Positions 9,092 to 20,062 of a stretch of 64,000 nucleotides of DNA are shown here, piece after piece. The notes under the pieces are model-generated. The model saw nothing but the letters and a program-made list of their open reading frames with translations. It made no database searches and was not told the origin of the DNA. Position numbers and translations under genes: made by a program. The DNA comes from Agarophyton chilense (lineage: Eukaryota; Rhodophyta; Florideophyceae; Gracilariales; Gracilariaceae), in contig JARGXX010000013.1 in NCBI GenBank assembly GCA_030374765.1, positions 744,001 through 808,000 of the forward strand, read 5' to 3'. The stretch's first letter is position 1, and each line of letters starts with the position of its first letter.

Positions 9092-11116
9092 CTACTGGCT
9101 CCGCTGGAGCCTTCGATCAACCCATCCAACGCGCTTGGGCTGCGCCCACTCCTCCAGACGGGTGTTATAGTTTGACACTACCGGAAACGCGGGGTCACTT
9201 TGTCCCAACGGGTCAGATTGCGGAAGGGTTTCCGCCTCTGTTGTGCTACAACTGTAGCTTGGGTCCGTAGGCAGACCCTCTACATCGGTGCCGATATGCA
9301 GTATGGCGTCGTCACCAAGATTACGGCCTGTCAGAGCCGTATCGGTGGAAAGGGTCGTACCCTCCAGTGACATCACTGGTGCCTTAACCTGATACGGCTT
9401 AACATTCAACGGATGCCTGAGCGGTCGCGTCAGCCTTGACGTATGTCCATGAGACATAGCCGGTTCAACCACAGCGTCCAAGGTCGTAAATCGATCGCGG
9501 TGGAGCTGGCGGTCTCGTGTCAGACACGAAGCGACGCTGGGCAAGAGCCCTTCGATGAAGGAAGCAATTTGCTCTTCCTGTGAATAAACCCCACCAATTC
9601 TCGAGAATTTCAGGCGGACACGCTGTCCGAAAGACTGCTCAGTCTCACCAGCCCTCTGGCGTAGTAATCGGAGATCACGTACTAGATCCTGGATATACTC
9701 ATCCTTCGCGTAGCTGCGTAGCAGCCATTGGATAGCCTCTGGCCACGACTTGATTCCCGTGGAGGAATCGTCAATCGCGTCCACGTGCAAAGCACTGTCG
9801 TACGCTATACGGGCATTGCCCGTCAGGAAGTACGGGAGTACTAACTTTGCCATACCTTCGGAGATTCCGTTGTTATTGGCCTCGCGTTTGAACGCGGCTA
9901 AAAAGGTCAGGACTGACATAGGATCTGCTCCGTCGAACCGACGGTTCGCCATGGTGGTATTGAACCGCTTGACCATAGAAGCGACACGTCGCTTAACTTT
10001 CGAGCTCTCGCTTGTTGCTCGATTATCTAACCGATATGTCTTGTACGACAAGATTTTCTTGAAGCGGCTATTAGCAGGGTTAATCTCTGCGAGATTATGC
10101 TTCCGCAAGTCCGCACCGGACTCTGAGCTCGAGGATGATATATCATCCGTGGACGAAGATTCCGAACCGGATTTGCGCTTCACCTTAGAGCGTTTGCGCT
10201 CCTGCTTGGCTCTGGAAGCCCTGGGCTTGTGTGAGGGAACCTCACCTTTTGATGGAGAAGTACCATGCTTCATAAGGAATGCCACCTGGCCTTGCAGGGC
10301 AGCTCGTTGGAACTCTAGGTCCTCGACCTTCTTGTCCAGGTTGACAATTCGAGTCTCCAGGCCCTGGAGCTCCTGTCCATTAGAGGTGACACCTCCTAGT
10401 TGTGTGGCATGCAACACCTGGCGGAGGATCTCGACCGCAAGAAAAGATTGAAGGCGTTGTTGCAGCGCAGCTTGCACTTCACCTACAACCTTTACAGTTA
10501 GTTCGGCGAGTCGAGCTTCGAGGGATTCCCTCCAACTCCGCTCAGCCTCGTTAACCTGCTGGGTCACGAGCCTTGGCACGAGGTCTACGACCTCGGCAAC
10601 GACGAGCTGTCGGACTTGCACCGGTACTACGTCCATTGGAAGTCTTGGGGATGGAGTTTCATCCACGTTGATGGGAATTCCTCCCGAGGGTGGGGCATGA
10701 AGACCTTTTTCAGGGGGAAACACCTTACTGGGACGAACGGTATCAGTCGTCGTAGACTGTTTCGCTGGGGGGTCCAGCCTCGGTAAGGGAAGGGGAGTGA
10801 ATTTCACCCTAGGCGAGGTAGCAAGAGCTACCGATGGTGTGTTCACTGGCACACTAGGACCTGCGGGTCCGGAGGAAGAAGGTTCTTCCACGACTGGGGA
10901 GGGTGAGGAGGCAGCATCTCTCGCAGTCGCTGACTGCGCCTCCCCAGGCTTCGGGCCATGGGCTAACTGGGCAACTCGGAAAAGTTTCGGGGGTTTGCTT
11001 CCGCTGAGTTCTGGGGCGTTGTTCTTTTTAGAACTAGCCTCTCGACCACTGCCCGAAACGGACTGATTGTCGTTCGAAGTCGAACGCCTGAAGGAAGCAC
11101 CTGATCGGGTGCTCAT
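9092..11116 (-). CDS. gag: gag polyprotein of element A
   Basis: 674 residues from the ATG at 11116. The N-terminal half is Ser/Pro-rich and low complexity. Next come a helical, heptad-like segment (about 170-280), a Lys/Ser-rich basic stretch with a Ser run, and a capsid-like domain (about 370-530) with WPEAIQWLLRSYA and a conserved GVYSQEEQ...FIEGLLP block. These match B and C gag (WPEAVQYLLRSYA; GNVYPAGERCTMFIDGLDP). It ends at TAG 9092-9094, just before the zinc knuckle, which follows in the same frame. It packages the element RNA into virus-like particles. Confidence 0.88.
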   Translation of the reverse strand: MSTRSGASFRRSTSNDNQSVSGSGREASSKKNNAPELSGSKPPKLFRVAQLAHGPKPGEAQSATARDAASSPSPVVEEPSSSGPAGPSVPVNTPSVALATSPRVKFTPLPLPRLDPPAKQSTTTDTVRPSKVFPPEKGLHAPPSGGIPINVDETPSPRLPMDVVPVQVRQLVVAEVVDLVPRLVTQQVNEAERSWRESLEARLAELTVKVVGEVQAALQQRLQSFLAVEILRQVLHATQLGGVTSNGQELQGLETRIVNLDKKVEDLEFQRAALQGQVAFLMKHGTSPSKGEVPSHKPRASRAKQERKRSKVKRKSGSESSSTDDISSSSSESGADLRKHNLAEINPANSRFKKILSYKTYRLDNRATSESSKVKRRVASMVKRFNTTMANRRFDGADPMSVLTFLAAFKREANNNGISEGMAKLVLPYFLTGNARIAYDSALHVDAIDDSSTGIKSWPEAIQWLLRSYAKDEYIQDLVRDLRLLRQRAGETEQSFGQRVRLKFSRIGGVYSQEEQIASFIEGLLPSVASCLTRDRQLHRDRFTTLDAVVEPAMSHGHTSRLTRPLRHPLNVKPYQVKAPVMSLEGTTLSTDTALTGRNLGDDAILHIGTDVEGLPTDPSYSCSTTEAETLPQSDPLGQSDPAFPVVSNYNTRLEEWAQPKRVGWVDRRLQRSQ

Positions 11117-11198
11117 GACTGGGTCCGGGTGACGACCTGGGCAAAAAGACGAGTATCTCCTTGAATTTGAAGAAGTGAGACTACGTAGTCTCTTGTGT

Positions 11199-11216
11199 TT
11201 CTAAGTCGCGAGACCA
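11199..11216 (-). promoter_or_regulatory. primer-binding site of element A
   Basis: Four bases inside the 5' LTR end (element sense) lies TGGTCTCGCGACTTAGAA. TGG complements a tRNA CCA end, and nearly the same 18-mer follows the 5' LTRs of B and C. The tRNA could not be identified by eye. Confidence 0.7.
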
Positions 11217-11220
11217 GAAA

Positions 11221-12399
11221 TGTAACGCAATGCGCTACTCGGGAGACCAGCCGCGGGCGGCGAGAGCTACGCACAGGCAGAGCTTGGAAAGCCGGGGTCG
11301 GCTATCTGGCCCTAGAGTCCGCAACCACTCAAGAGAAGCGTCGTCTCACAGGCGAGGAGTGTCGACTATACACAGACTCCTATCGTTCCACAGGAGCTCT
11401 TGGCGTCCGGAAGACGTGCTCGGAGTGGTGTCGATCCGACACGAACCGAAGTGATCGGCCTGGATATACGCCGCGTATAACGAGTAGCCGGGGCGAGCCC
11501 CGGGATTGTACCAGAGCCCGGACGAGCGCCACGACCCTAACGTCGGAAACGACGCACCAACCACTTCACCCAACGGGTGGCGATAACAAAGCAGGGCAAG
11601 CCCTGAGATTGTACCAGCGCTCAGACGAGAGCGTATGCTTGGCTATGCCGACTGGCGCCACAAAGTGGTAATCACTCACACCCAACGGGTGACGATAGCA
11701 AAGCAGGGCAAGCCCTGGGATTGAACCAGCGCCCAGACGAATGCGCCTGCCTGGCTTTGCCAGCTGCACCTGGAAATGATACTCACTTATCCGAGGCTCC
11801 CGATCCACACCTCGGTATCCAACAGATACGGGTCTACAATCTGCTCGGGCAGTAGAACTGCCAGCGGTCCAATAGACCGAGCGAAAGTGCAATGCGCCAC
11901 GCGGCGACCGATGGCCGTGAGGGCAAGGACTGGACGGGAAATACTCGATAGGCTAGAACGCGAGAAATACCTCTGCAGCAGTTGATCAGACTGCTGCCTG
12001 TCTTGTCGGCGTCGACTGGGAACGAAGGTCTGATAACCCTATAGTCTCAAGACACGAACTAGTAGTTCGGAGGCGTCTCTCACCTCTTGGACTTTACTTC
12101 GGTCTAGCCCCCGGCGACCCGGCGCTCAAGTACCGCCGGCCGCTTAGCAGTTAGCCATTACGATAGATTACTACTAATAAATACAATTAAAAATTACAAG
12201 GCAGCAGTGCAGAGCACTGCATGGTGCCAATCACACGAACTAGCTGCCGGCCATGGCCACACGTATGACACCTAGCGCCGTGCACGGTATTCCATCCTGG
12301 CAGTATGCCAGCTATTACGGCGTCGTCACTGCTTAGTGTAAAGAGGTCGGAGGAGGGTGGCTACTTGTCCTCAATAAAGACCCGGCGCGTTGCGTCACA
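11221..12399 (-). repeat. 5' LTR of element A (element sense)
   Basis: 1179 bp, the same length as the other copy, with about nine substitutions. The element-sense promoter should lie here and drive gag-pol towards lower coordinates. The three tandem hairpin units recur at 11483-11746. The LTR ends directly against the second copy of the cctcc target duplication at 12400-12404. Confidence 0.95.
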
Positions 12400-12548
12400 C
12401 CTCCCTGCGCCCGTCGCGACGGTTCGGCTCCGGCTTACACCCGGCATTGCGCGCCGATCCCTGGGAGGGCTCTACCGCGCCGGGTACCTCGTGAGAGGAA
12501 GATCCGGACGTCTTCGTAGGTTTTCCCGCTTGGGGGCGTTGTCCTAGA
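12400..12548 (+). repeat. 5' LTR of element B, right part
   Basis: 12400-12404 is the duplicated target cctcc. 12405-12548 completes the 864-bp LTR and matches 23806-23949. The terminal bases read CTAGA here against CTACA in the 3' LTR, so the terminal CA is mutated in this copy. Confidence 0.92.
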
Positions 12549-12551
12549 AAT

Positions 12552-12569
12552 TGGTCTCCCGACTTAGAA
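12552..12569 (+). promoter_or_regulatory. primer-binding site of element B
   Basis: TGGTCTCCCGACTTAGAA, three bases after the LTR end. It differs from the element A site by one base, which indicates that the same tRNA primes both families. Confidence 0.72.
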
Positions 12570-12671
12570 GTCAAGACCGCTTGTGTCCTCTCTGAGGTTG
12601 TTTTCCGTTTAACGGGTTTTCTCCGGTCTCACCGGTTTGCTTTCTATTCTTCCGTCGAGACGGTATGGCCA

Positions 12672-14783
12672 ATGCCAAGGAAACCGCCTAGCATGGAGCC
12701 TCCTGCAACACGCAGCCGTTCCCGCCAAAGCGGTGATGCCAGGGGCACTGATGTTCCACAGGCCCTTGCTCCAACACCGGATTCCCGGGAGATACCGGTT
12801 ACCGGCACTGAAGACCCGCAGCCCGATTCCGGGTTAACGACCGTCGCAACGGTGGTTTCTCCGCCTCCGCGGTTGGTCGACCAAGCGCGGATTGTACGCT
12901 TGGAAGAGCAGCTCCGCTCCCTGCGGGCTGCTCACAATACCCTCTCGAGGGAGTTCACCTCTTTACGAGGAAGCCTCGCTAACCCCCCTCCAAGTGAGTT
13001 AGCCGAGGATATCCGCGTATTGCGGTCGGACGTCAATACACTACTCGAGTGTCTTGGCGCTCCGTCTTCCTTCGCAGAAGGTATGGAGAATCGCTTCGAG
13101 CGTCTCCGAAGCCGACTTGAGTGGGTCGAGAGGACGTTAAACTCGCCCGCGAACGCGGCTAGACCGGTTGTCTCTCATCGAGAGACCCAGTCGCGGGACC
13201 GGAAGAGCCGGAAGAACCGGGATTCTAACCGTAAGCACGGACACCCGTCCGACTCATCATCTCAGTCGGACGGTAAACCGAGTGACTCGGAGAGTTCCGA
13301 TTCGTCGGTGAGCGATGACCCACAGGATCGTTTTGGGCGCTCTTCCCGCTCAAAGCGGTCCTCTGCCACCTACGGGGCCATCCGGCCGCGCCCCAAGGGT
13401 CGGCGACATCCGGGCCTCAAACCCTTGAAACCCACCAACCCTCTGTACAGGACACTCCTGTCCTACCGGTATTACCGGCTAGAAGATTCCTCTTTAGGTC
13501 GGACACTGCGTGACACGGGTAAAGTGAAAGACTGCATCAAGCGGATGCAGCTTTCACTTCGTAACCAGTCGTTTACTGGGGATGATCCAATTCTGGTCTT
13601 GGATTTCCTACACCGCTTTGTAGCGGAAGCCGATATACTCGGAATGAACAAAGGACAAGCCTACGTGGCGCTACCCTACTTTCTACGGGGTGTCGCTGAA
13701 GATCAGTTTTTGTCGGTTCGGGGCTCGTCGCGAGCCTCCGAAGGAGGTGTGACCTGCTGGCCCGAGGCCGTGCAGTACCTCCTGCGTTCCTACGCAACGA
13801 ACTCCGCGATACCAACGGCGATACTCGCTTTGCGAGACACTCGAGAACGCTCCGGCGAGCTCGAGACCGATTACTCGGTACGCCTGAATAAAGCTTTCCA
13901 CCGTTGTGGTAATGTATACCCCGCTGGGGAACGCTGTACGATGTTCATTGATGGCTTGGATCCAGCCATCAAGACTCTTGTCGCCCGTTACAGGGAACAA
14001 GAGCCGAAGGTGACCTACCTTGAACTCGTACAGTTTGCCCGCGCAGAGGGAGATGCAATACGTGCACGCAATCCGGGAACCCGGTCGAAGGCCGCTAAAG
14101 CATTGCTGCTTGAGTCGGACTCTTCTTCACCGTCATTTGCGACGAATGGCATCCCCAAACAGGGTTATGACAATATGAATGTCATCCATCACGATGGTTT
14201 ATCTATTCCAAAAACGGAATTACCGTCTAAGACGGATGGCTCGGTTGACTCAACCGCAAGGGACACGGAGAACGGGCAGGTCTTTTATCTTAATGACCGC
14301 TGCACTCCGGCCCCCCGTATGCCGTACTCGAACGGAATGACACGAAGTCAGCGCACTGGATGGGTTGGAAACCGGGAACCCGGAAGATACACCGATGCTC
14401 GGAATGCCGTACCGCGAAACGTGGGAGTGACGTTGGTGTGCCACTTGTGCTACGAGCGCGGGCACACCTCCCAGCAATGTCTTTTATCGCTACGCGATAT
14501 GGCGCGAGTGGTGGATAATTACGAAGCCCTCTCCCCGCATGAGAAGGGCTCCGTGCCACTCACGTCATATCTCCGCGCGAAGACGGACTTCCCCAACGCA
14601 TTGGCTCACACTCCGAATTCTCGGTACAAACCGGCTCAGCCGGCACGCGCCGCATCAGCGCCAAACCACGCTGGTGGATCTCAACCCGCTCCTGCGGTAG
14701 CTACCGTGCAACGGAATCATGCACTCGTTGCCGAGGAAGTCGGGCCTTCGCCCGACCAGGACCCTGTACAGGGAAAAGAATAG
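12672..14783 (+). CDS. gag: gag polyprotein of element B
   Basis: 703 residues, intact, from the ATG at 12672. Domains: Ser/Pro-rich N-terminus; coiled-coil-like segment about 75-165 (LEEQLRSLRAAHNTLSREF); basic/acidic Ser-rich linker about 175-245; capsid-like domain about 250-470 with TCWPEAVQYLLRSYA; zinc knuckle CHLCYERGHTSQQC (CX2CX4HX4C) near 590; Pro/Ala-rich tail. The stop is TAG 14781-14783, three bases after the slippery heptamer. The coding DNA is unusually rich in perfect short inverted repeats (see findings), for example at 13245-13273, 13522-13559 and 13948-13972. Confidence 0.93.
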   Translation: MPRKPPSMEPPATRSRSRQSGDARGTDVPQALAPTPDSREIPVTGTEDPQPDSGLTTVATVVSPPPRLVDQARIVRLEEQLRSLRAAHNTLSREFTSLRGSLANPPPSELAEDIRVLRSDVNTLLECLGAPSSFAEGMENRFERLRSRLEWVERTLNSPANAARPVVSHRETQSRDRKSRKNRDSNRKHGHPSDSSSQSDGKPSDSESSDSSVSDDPQDRFGRSSRSKRSSATYGAIRPRPKGRRHPGLKPLKPTNPLYRTLLSYRYYRLEDSSLGRTLRDTGKVKDCIKRMQLSLRNQSFTGDDPILVLDFLHRFVAEADILGMNKGQAYVALPYFLRGVAEDQFLSVRGSSRASEGGVTCWPEAVQYLLRSYATNSAIPTAILALRDTRERSGELETDYSVRLNKAFHRCGNVYPAGERCTMFIDGLDPAIKTLVARYREQEPKVTYLELVQFARAEGDAIRARNPGTRSKAAKALLLESDSSSPSFATNGIPKQGYDNMNVIHHDGLSIPKTELPSKTDGSVDSTARDTENGQVFYLNDRCTPAPRMPYSNGMTRSQRTGWVGNREPGRYTDARNAVPRNVGVTLVCHLCYERGHTSQQCLLSLRDMARVVDNYEALSPHEKGSVPLTSYLRAKTDFPNALAHTPNSRYKPAQPARAASAPNHAGGSQPAPAVATVQRNHALVAEEVGPSPDQDPVQGKE
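14771..14777 (+). promoter_or_regulatory. -1 frameshift slippery heptamer, gag to pol, element B
   Basis: GGGAAAA read as G GGA AAA in the gag frame (CAG GGA AAA GAA TAG), one codon before the gag stop. The -1 frame is open from here into pol. Canonical heptamer form. Confidence 0.78.
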
Positions 14784-14788
14784 AGGGA

Positions 14789-17700
14789 GTGTCCCCTTCG
14801 GGAGAGGCGTCCTCAGAGTTGAGGCTGACGACGCCCGAGGCGCCGATGCCTCGCTCCCCGGTGAAAATCCTGACAAGGAAGGACACAGCAGACGCGGACT
14901 CTAAACACCTCGGTGTTTTGCGTCGACCGTGGATACGGATTAGAAATAACCGGATCCCGGATAGAGTCTTGGTAATGGCCAAGCGTAACTACAAGATTTA
15001 CGCTGACCTTGGTCTGCACACGCAGTTTATGGTGAGATATCTTACTGTCCTGGATACAGCTGCTGGGCCGAACTTTATTGTGGAATCGGTTTTACCCCCG
15101 CCATTGCGGTCACCCATCCGTTCTGAAACGGTACCCGACGTCTCAGACGCCAATAACAACCCGTTGAAAACGGTTGGTGTGATCGACCTGGTCGTCAGGC
15201 TAGGGCGGATGGTGGTTAAACTAACTTTTATTGTGTGCCGCTCGCTGGCCGCGCCAGTTATACTGGGATGTGACTACTGCGACAGGTTTGTCGACGCCAT
15301 CCGCCCACGCCTTAAGCAGGTGGAACTTGAGGACGGATCGACCGTCCCCATTGTTCGTCAACCGCTGAAGCGGGCATCGAAGAAACACGTTCCTCTACAT
15401 GCTGCGCAGGAACCCACACCGGCGAACCGGGATTCTACGAAGCTACGCGTTGCCTCGTCAGTCACCATACCCCCGGAGAGCCAGGTTATGGTTTCAGTCA
15501 ATTCCCGTCAACACGGTCTTCGGGTTGTTCAGCCCTTGCCCTCGTTGTACGAGAAATTTCAGTTAACCGTTGCGAACGGAATCGTGCAAGTCACGCCGAA
15601 TTCCCCTTTCAGGGTGTTGGTTGCCAATCTGGGAAAAGCTCCCCAGACCCTGGCAAAGAACCAAGTCATTGGGTCTGTGACGCCGCACCCGCTCGCGATG
15701 CTCCCTACAAAGGTGACGGCTGCCGAAGTACTCGGAATAACTCCCTCTACCGAGGATGGTCTCCCGGTATCCGGTGCAGAAACCTCCGGGAGGCACAGCA
15801 GTTGGCGCTCGATAAAACCGTCAAGACGGATGCATTTCCGACCTCGTCGGTTCCCACACCTGACACCAGGGCACAGCCTACGAGCTACGATAAGATAGAC
15901 CCGATCAAGGCCCTCGAGGACCTGGACCTGAGTCATGTACCGGTCTCACACCGGGACTGCTTACGCGGAATGCTACGCGAGTTTACCACAATGTGGGACG
16001 GCTCACTGGGTGAGATCCATACAACCGAACATTGGATAGACTTGCTACCGGACGCACGTCCGGTTGTACAACCCCCTTACAGGGCGGGACCGAAAGCTCG
16101 GGAGGAGGAAGAATTTCAGGTGGACAAGATGCTCCGTGCTGGAGTCATCGAGCCCGCCCAATCTCCTTGGGCTTCACCGGTGGTGCTGGCCCTCAAGGCT
16201 GACGGCACGTGGCGGTTTTGCATTGACTACCGCCGCCTCAATGACGTCACCGTGAGGGACACCTACCCGATTCCGCGCATGGACGAGTGTATAGACTCGC
16301 TCGGGGACGCTACCGTGTTTACGGCTCTGGATGCTAACTGGGGCTACTGGCAAGTCCCAGTCCGGGAAGAGGACCGAGACAAAACCGCGTTTGTTTGCCA
16401 CTCGGGTTCCTACCGCTTCAAGCGGATGCCGTTTGGTTTAACCAATGCACCGGCCACCTTTCAAAGGGCAATAGACATACTGATGTCGCGTTTCAAGTGG
16501 CGCACGTGCCTTGTCTACTTGGACGACATCATTGTCTTTTCCAGAAACCTGGACGATCACCTGACCCACGTGCGGGACGTGATGACCGTACTGCGAGACG
16601 CAGGAATAACCCTCAAGTTGAGGAAGTGCGAGTTCTTCACCGACACGGTGAAGTATCTCGGGCACGTCATCCGTCCAGGACGGTTAATGATCGAACAAGT
16701 TCGTATCAAGTCCCTCTGCGAGGCGAAGGAGCCCCGTACCCAAACGGAGCTCCGATCCTTTTTAGGTCTGGTCAACGTCTATCGACGGTTTATACCGAGT
16801 TTCTCGGATATCGCCGCTCCGCTAAACGCGCTACTGCGGAAGGGCCAGCCAACAAAGCTTGCGCCATTTACCACCGATCAGTCGGAATCTTTTCGCTCCT
16901 TGATTAAGGCAGTTACGACAGCTCCCATCCGATCCTTGCCCAAACCTGGGCTTCCCTACTCCATCAACACCGACGCCAGCGACCACCAGGTGGGCGGCGC
17001 ACTGTTCCAAACCACCCCCCAGGGGGAACGCAAACCAATTGGCTATTGGTCCCACACGCTGAAAGTCCACGAGCGCAACTACTCGGTCTCCGAGAAGGAG
17101 TGCCTCGCAGTGGTCTGGGCGCTATCCACTCTGCGCCCATACCTCATGGGCGTTCATTTCACCGTGTACACGGACCATGCCTCGTTGAGGTGGCTGCTGA
17201 ACAATCGCGGATCCTTCTGGCCGCTTAATGCGGTGGCGCCTCCGCTTAGCAGAATTCGACTTCGAGGTCGTCTACAAGAAGGGTGTCCAGAACACCCAAG
17301 CAGACGCCCTCTCTCGATTACCTACGACAGGTGAAGCACTTGCCGACCCGGAGGTCGACGAGATCCCGTGCTTTACCTTGGAAGGAGAAACACCGACGGA
17401 GTCGGATTGGCCCGAAACCGGGAAAGACACCATGGAAATGGATGAGCTACTCGCAGCGCGCGAGAATGAAACACTCGTACCCGGGACCTTTGTACCCATC
17501 TCCACCGAGCAGATGATCCGAGAACAGTTCGGCGACCCGTTCTGCACGCGCATACGGGCCCGCCTAAACGGTGGAGAGGACCTCCCGTTCGAGGTAAACG
17601 ACATCGGTTACCTCGTCCGGACGGTGGACCACCGATCCCAGATCGTGGTCCCCCACACCCTGCAAACCAGGGTGCTCCACCTCTCACACTACCCGACCCT

Positions 17701-20062
17701 CGGGGGACACTCCGGTGGGAGAAAACTTTATCTAACCCTGCGAAGGGATTTTTATTGGCCCGCTATGGCGGTTGATTGCTACGCTACGGTGCAGTTCTGC
17801 ACCCAATGCCCAAAGAACCGGGTGAAACTCCGGAAGCACTCCAAACGGATGAAGCTTTTCCCCGCAAGGGCGCCCCTCGAGTTTGTCGCAATCGACATTC
17901 TCGGGCCTCTACTCAAGACGCGCAAGGGAAACAAGTTCCTCTTGGTTATCACTGACCGCTTTTCGAAGCTGGTGCGCACCGTACCATTACGGAAGATCAC
18001 CGCTTTCACGGTTGCGAACGCCTTTGTTACGCACTGGGCGTTCGTTTATGGCCCTCCGATAGAGGTTCTATCCGATAACGGTAAGCAGTTCGCCTCTAAG
18101 TTATTTCAGGACGTCTTCCGCATCCTCGACGTCAAGAACCTGTTTACTACCACCTACCACCCGCAAACAAACGGGCAGGTGGAACGCTTCAACCGCACCC
18201 TACTCGCGTCGCTACGCTCCTACGTATCCGATCACCCAATGACGTGGGACATTTATTCTGATGCTATCACCTACGCCTACAACACGCAGGTTCACCGGAC
18301 AACCGGTCTGAGTCCCTTCGAGCTTGTGCTCTCCAGGACACCCCCGCCAGTGGCGGTCGAACCCCAACACAGGGTCAACTCTTTCCCATCCGTGGGTCAA
18401 TACCGCTGCAAGTGTAAGAACTGGCTTACCAAGCACGTACCGGTCGCCCGGAAGTCCATGGAACGTGCCCAGGCCGCCTACAAGCGGGATTTTGATAACC
18501 GCTTACGCGGAACACTACCGGCTCCGCCCGAGCCGGGAACCTACGTGTTCGTTCGCCGGGATTACTACAACCCCCGGACCGACAAGCGTCACAAGCTCTC
18601 GCCTGTCGCTGAAGGTCTGTTCCGGGTCGTGTCCTCCCTCCCCGGCACCGTGGTGGTGGACAAGAACGGCGACCACGAACGTCTTTCACAAGACCGCATC
18701 GTAGCCGCCCCACCGCCGCAGGCGGAAAACGCATCAGCCCCCGTCGAAACGGCCTCGGATACTACGGGTACAACGGTGGCACCACGCCCCGCCGTGGCAC
18801 CGCACCCCTCACGGGGTCTCTCCGATATACCGACTTTATCGGAACCACCGGCAGTGCCGGAAACACCTGGCCCTCGCGGCCAGCTACCCTTACGGGCGCC
18901 GTGCAGCGGTATTTATACCCGCCATGCGGTTAGTCCACCATCACCCGTCGCTCCGTCTAAGGAGGGGGAGGGGACCCGCTCAATCGCGGAAGCATCGCCG
19001 TCGCAACGGAAGTTTAACCGGACACCCCGGGCAAAGCCCCCGAGCGGGCAACCGGCATCGTCGCCGGACGCCAATCCGCTCCCGCGGGACGCGGCTGTCA
19101 ACCCGACCGCCACGCAACCCCGCAAGGGGAACCAAGGCGCTCGAAGACCCGAAGCCGGGAAGCGAGACCCTACGGACGCTCCGCATCGCGTGGAAGCAAC
19201 TGAGGGCTCCCCGCACATTCGCGGTCGCACACCGAGCGTTTCGGTCGATACCGGTACTCCGGCGGGCGCTACGCAAGCAGGTCTAGCGAGCCACTCCGTT
19301 GAGAACGGTACGAACCCCATGGGGGAAAAGAGGCGCGACGACAAGTCGAAAACCGCCTCCCTTGCCGAACAATCGGAGCCAATCGTCCGCGACGGTCCGA
19401 CCACCCGTCCTCAAGGTCACGTGACCCGGGCGGGAGATCGGACCAATGGGCACCCGGCATCCCGGTCATTGGCTGACAGCCACCCCGCGGAGGCGGATCG
19501 CCGGGACGGTGAATCACTCACCGCCCACGGCGCACCGCACAGCGGAAACTGCCCACCAATGGGAACGCCGCATGCCGCAAATCAAGCGGAGGCCTCCGGC
19601 GAACCGTCACCAAGACGGAAGGACCCCCGCAAACTCGCGATAAGAGCGGACTTCAGGGAAGCCCCTACCGCCCAGCGGAAACACAACCCGGCCGCGCCGG
19701 CAACTTCCGCGAAGCGGTACGGCAGCCCCGGCAACCCGGCAACAACCACAGAGCGGAATGACAAACCGGGTGACCCGGAACAGGCGACGACGAGCCCAGC
19801 ACCACGTGGCGCTGAGGCTCGGGTCACCACCACCCGGCAAGGCCGGCAAGTTTACGTGCAGGAGTACGTCCTCGACCGAATCGTCGGACATAGCTACGAT
19901 GAGCACGGGGTGCTCCAGTACCGGACCCGCTGGTATGGATACGGGCCGGAGTGGGACACCCCGGAGCCCATCGAGCACCTCCCGCGCTCCGCGGTAATGC
20001 GATACCACCGCCTTGCGGGGACCGCACTCCCAGCCACGCTGGTAAACGCCCAAGAGGGATAA
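14789..20062 (+). pseudogene. pol: pol polyprotein of element B, frameshifted twice
   Basis: The frame is open to about 15800, moves to another frame until about 17215, then returns. Protease appears as VLDTAAGPNFI, where the usual D-T-G is D-T-A, so the active site is altered. RT has YLDDIIVFS, but conserved neighbours are changed (DANWGYWQ where C has DANSGYWR; LALKADGTW where C has LVPKPDGSC). RNase H follows, with TDASDHQVG. Integrase is complete: HLSHYPTLGGH and CTQC zinc finger, then AIDILG, SDNGKQF and GQVERFN. After it comes a linker of about 300 residues rich in Pro/Ala/Thr/Arg. The chromodomain is at the C-terminus (EYVLDRIVGHSY, TRWYGYGPEWDT). Expected length is near 1750 residues. 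Frameshifts and the protease change make it non-functional as it stands. Confidence 0.92.
18958..18970 (+). promoter_or_regulatory. internal polypurine-tract-like motif, element B
   Basis: TAAGGAGGGGGAG, identical to the 13-mer at the 3' PPT of element C and to two internal copies in C. It lies in the linker between integrase and chromodomain and encodes KEGE. It is a candidate central plus-strand primer. Confidence 0.45.

Larger units (their letters stand above)
1509..12399 (-). mobile_element. Ty3/gypsy chromovirus family A, nested in the 5' LTR of element B
   Basis: Complete 10.9-kb element on the minus strand with two 1179-bp LTRs (1509-2687 and 11221-12399). A perfect 5-bp target duplication, cctcc, lies at 1504-1508 and 12400-12404. 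The intact 3' LTR of B carries a single cctcc at the same site, which proves the insertion point. I count about nine differences between the LTRs, under 1 percent, so this is the youngest insertion in the window. Gene order in element sense is gag (11116 to 8798), pol (8642 to 4797), then an antisense ORF (plus strand 2792-4610). Pol is a single uninterrupted frame; gag has one in-frame TAG. Confidence 0.95.
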
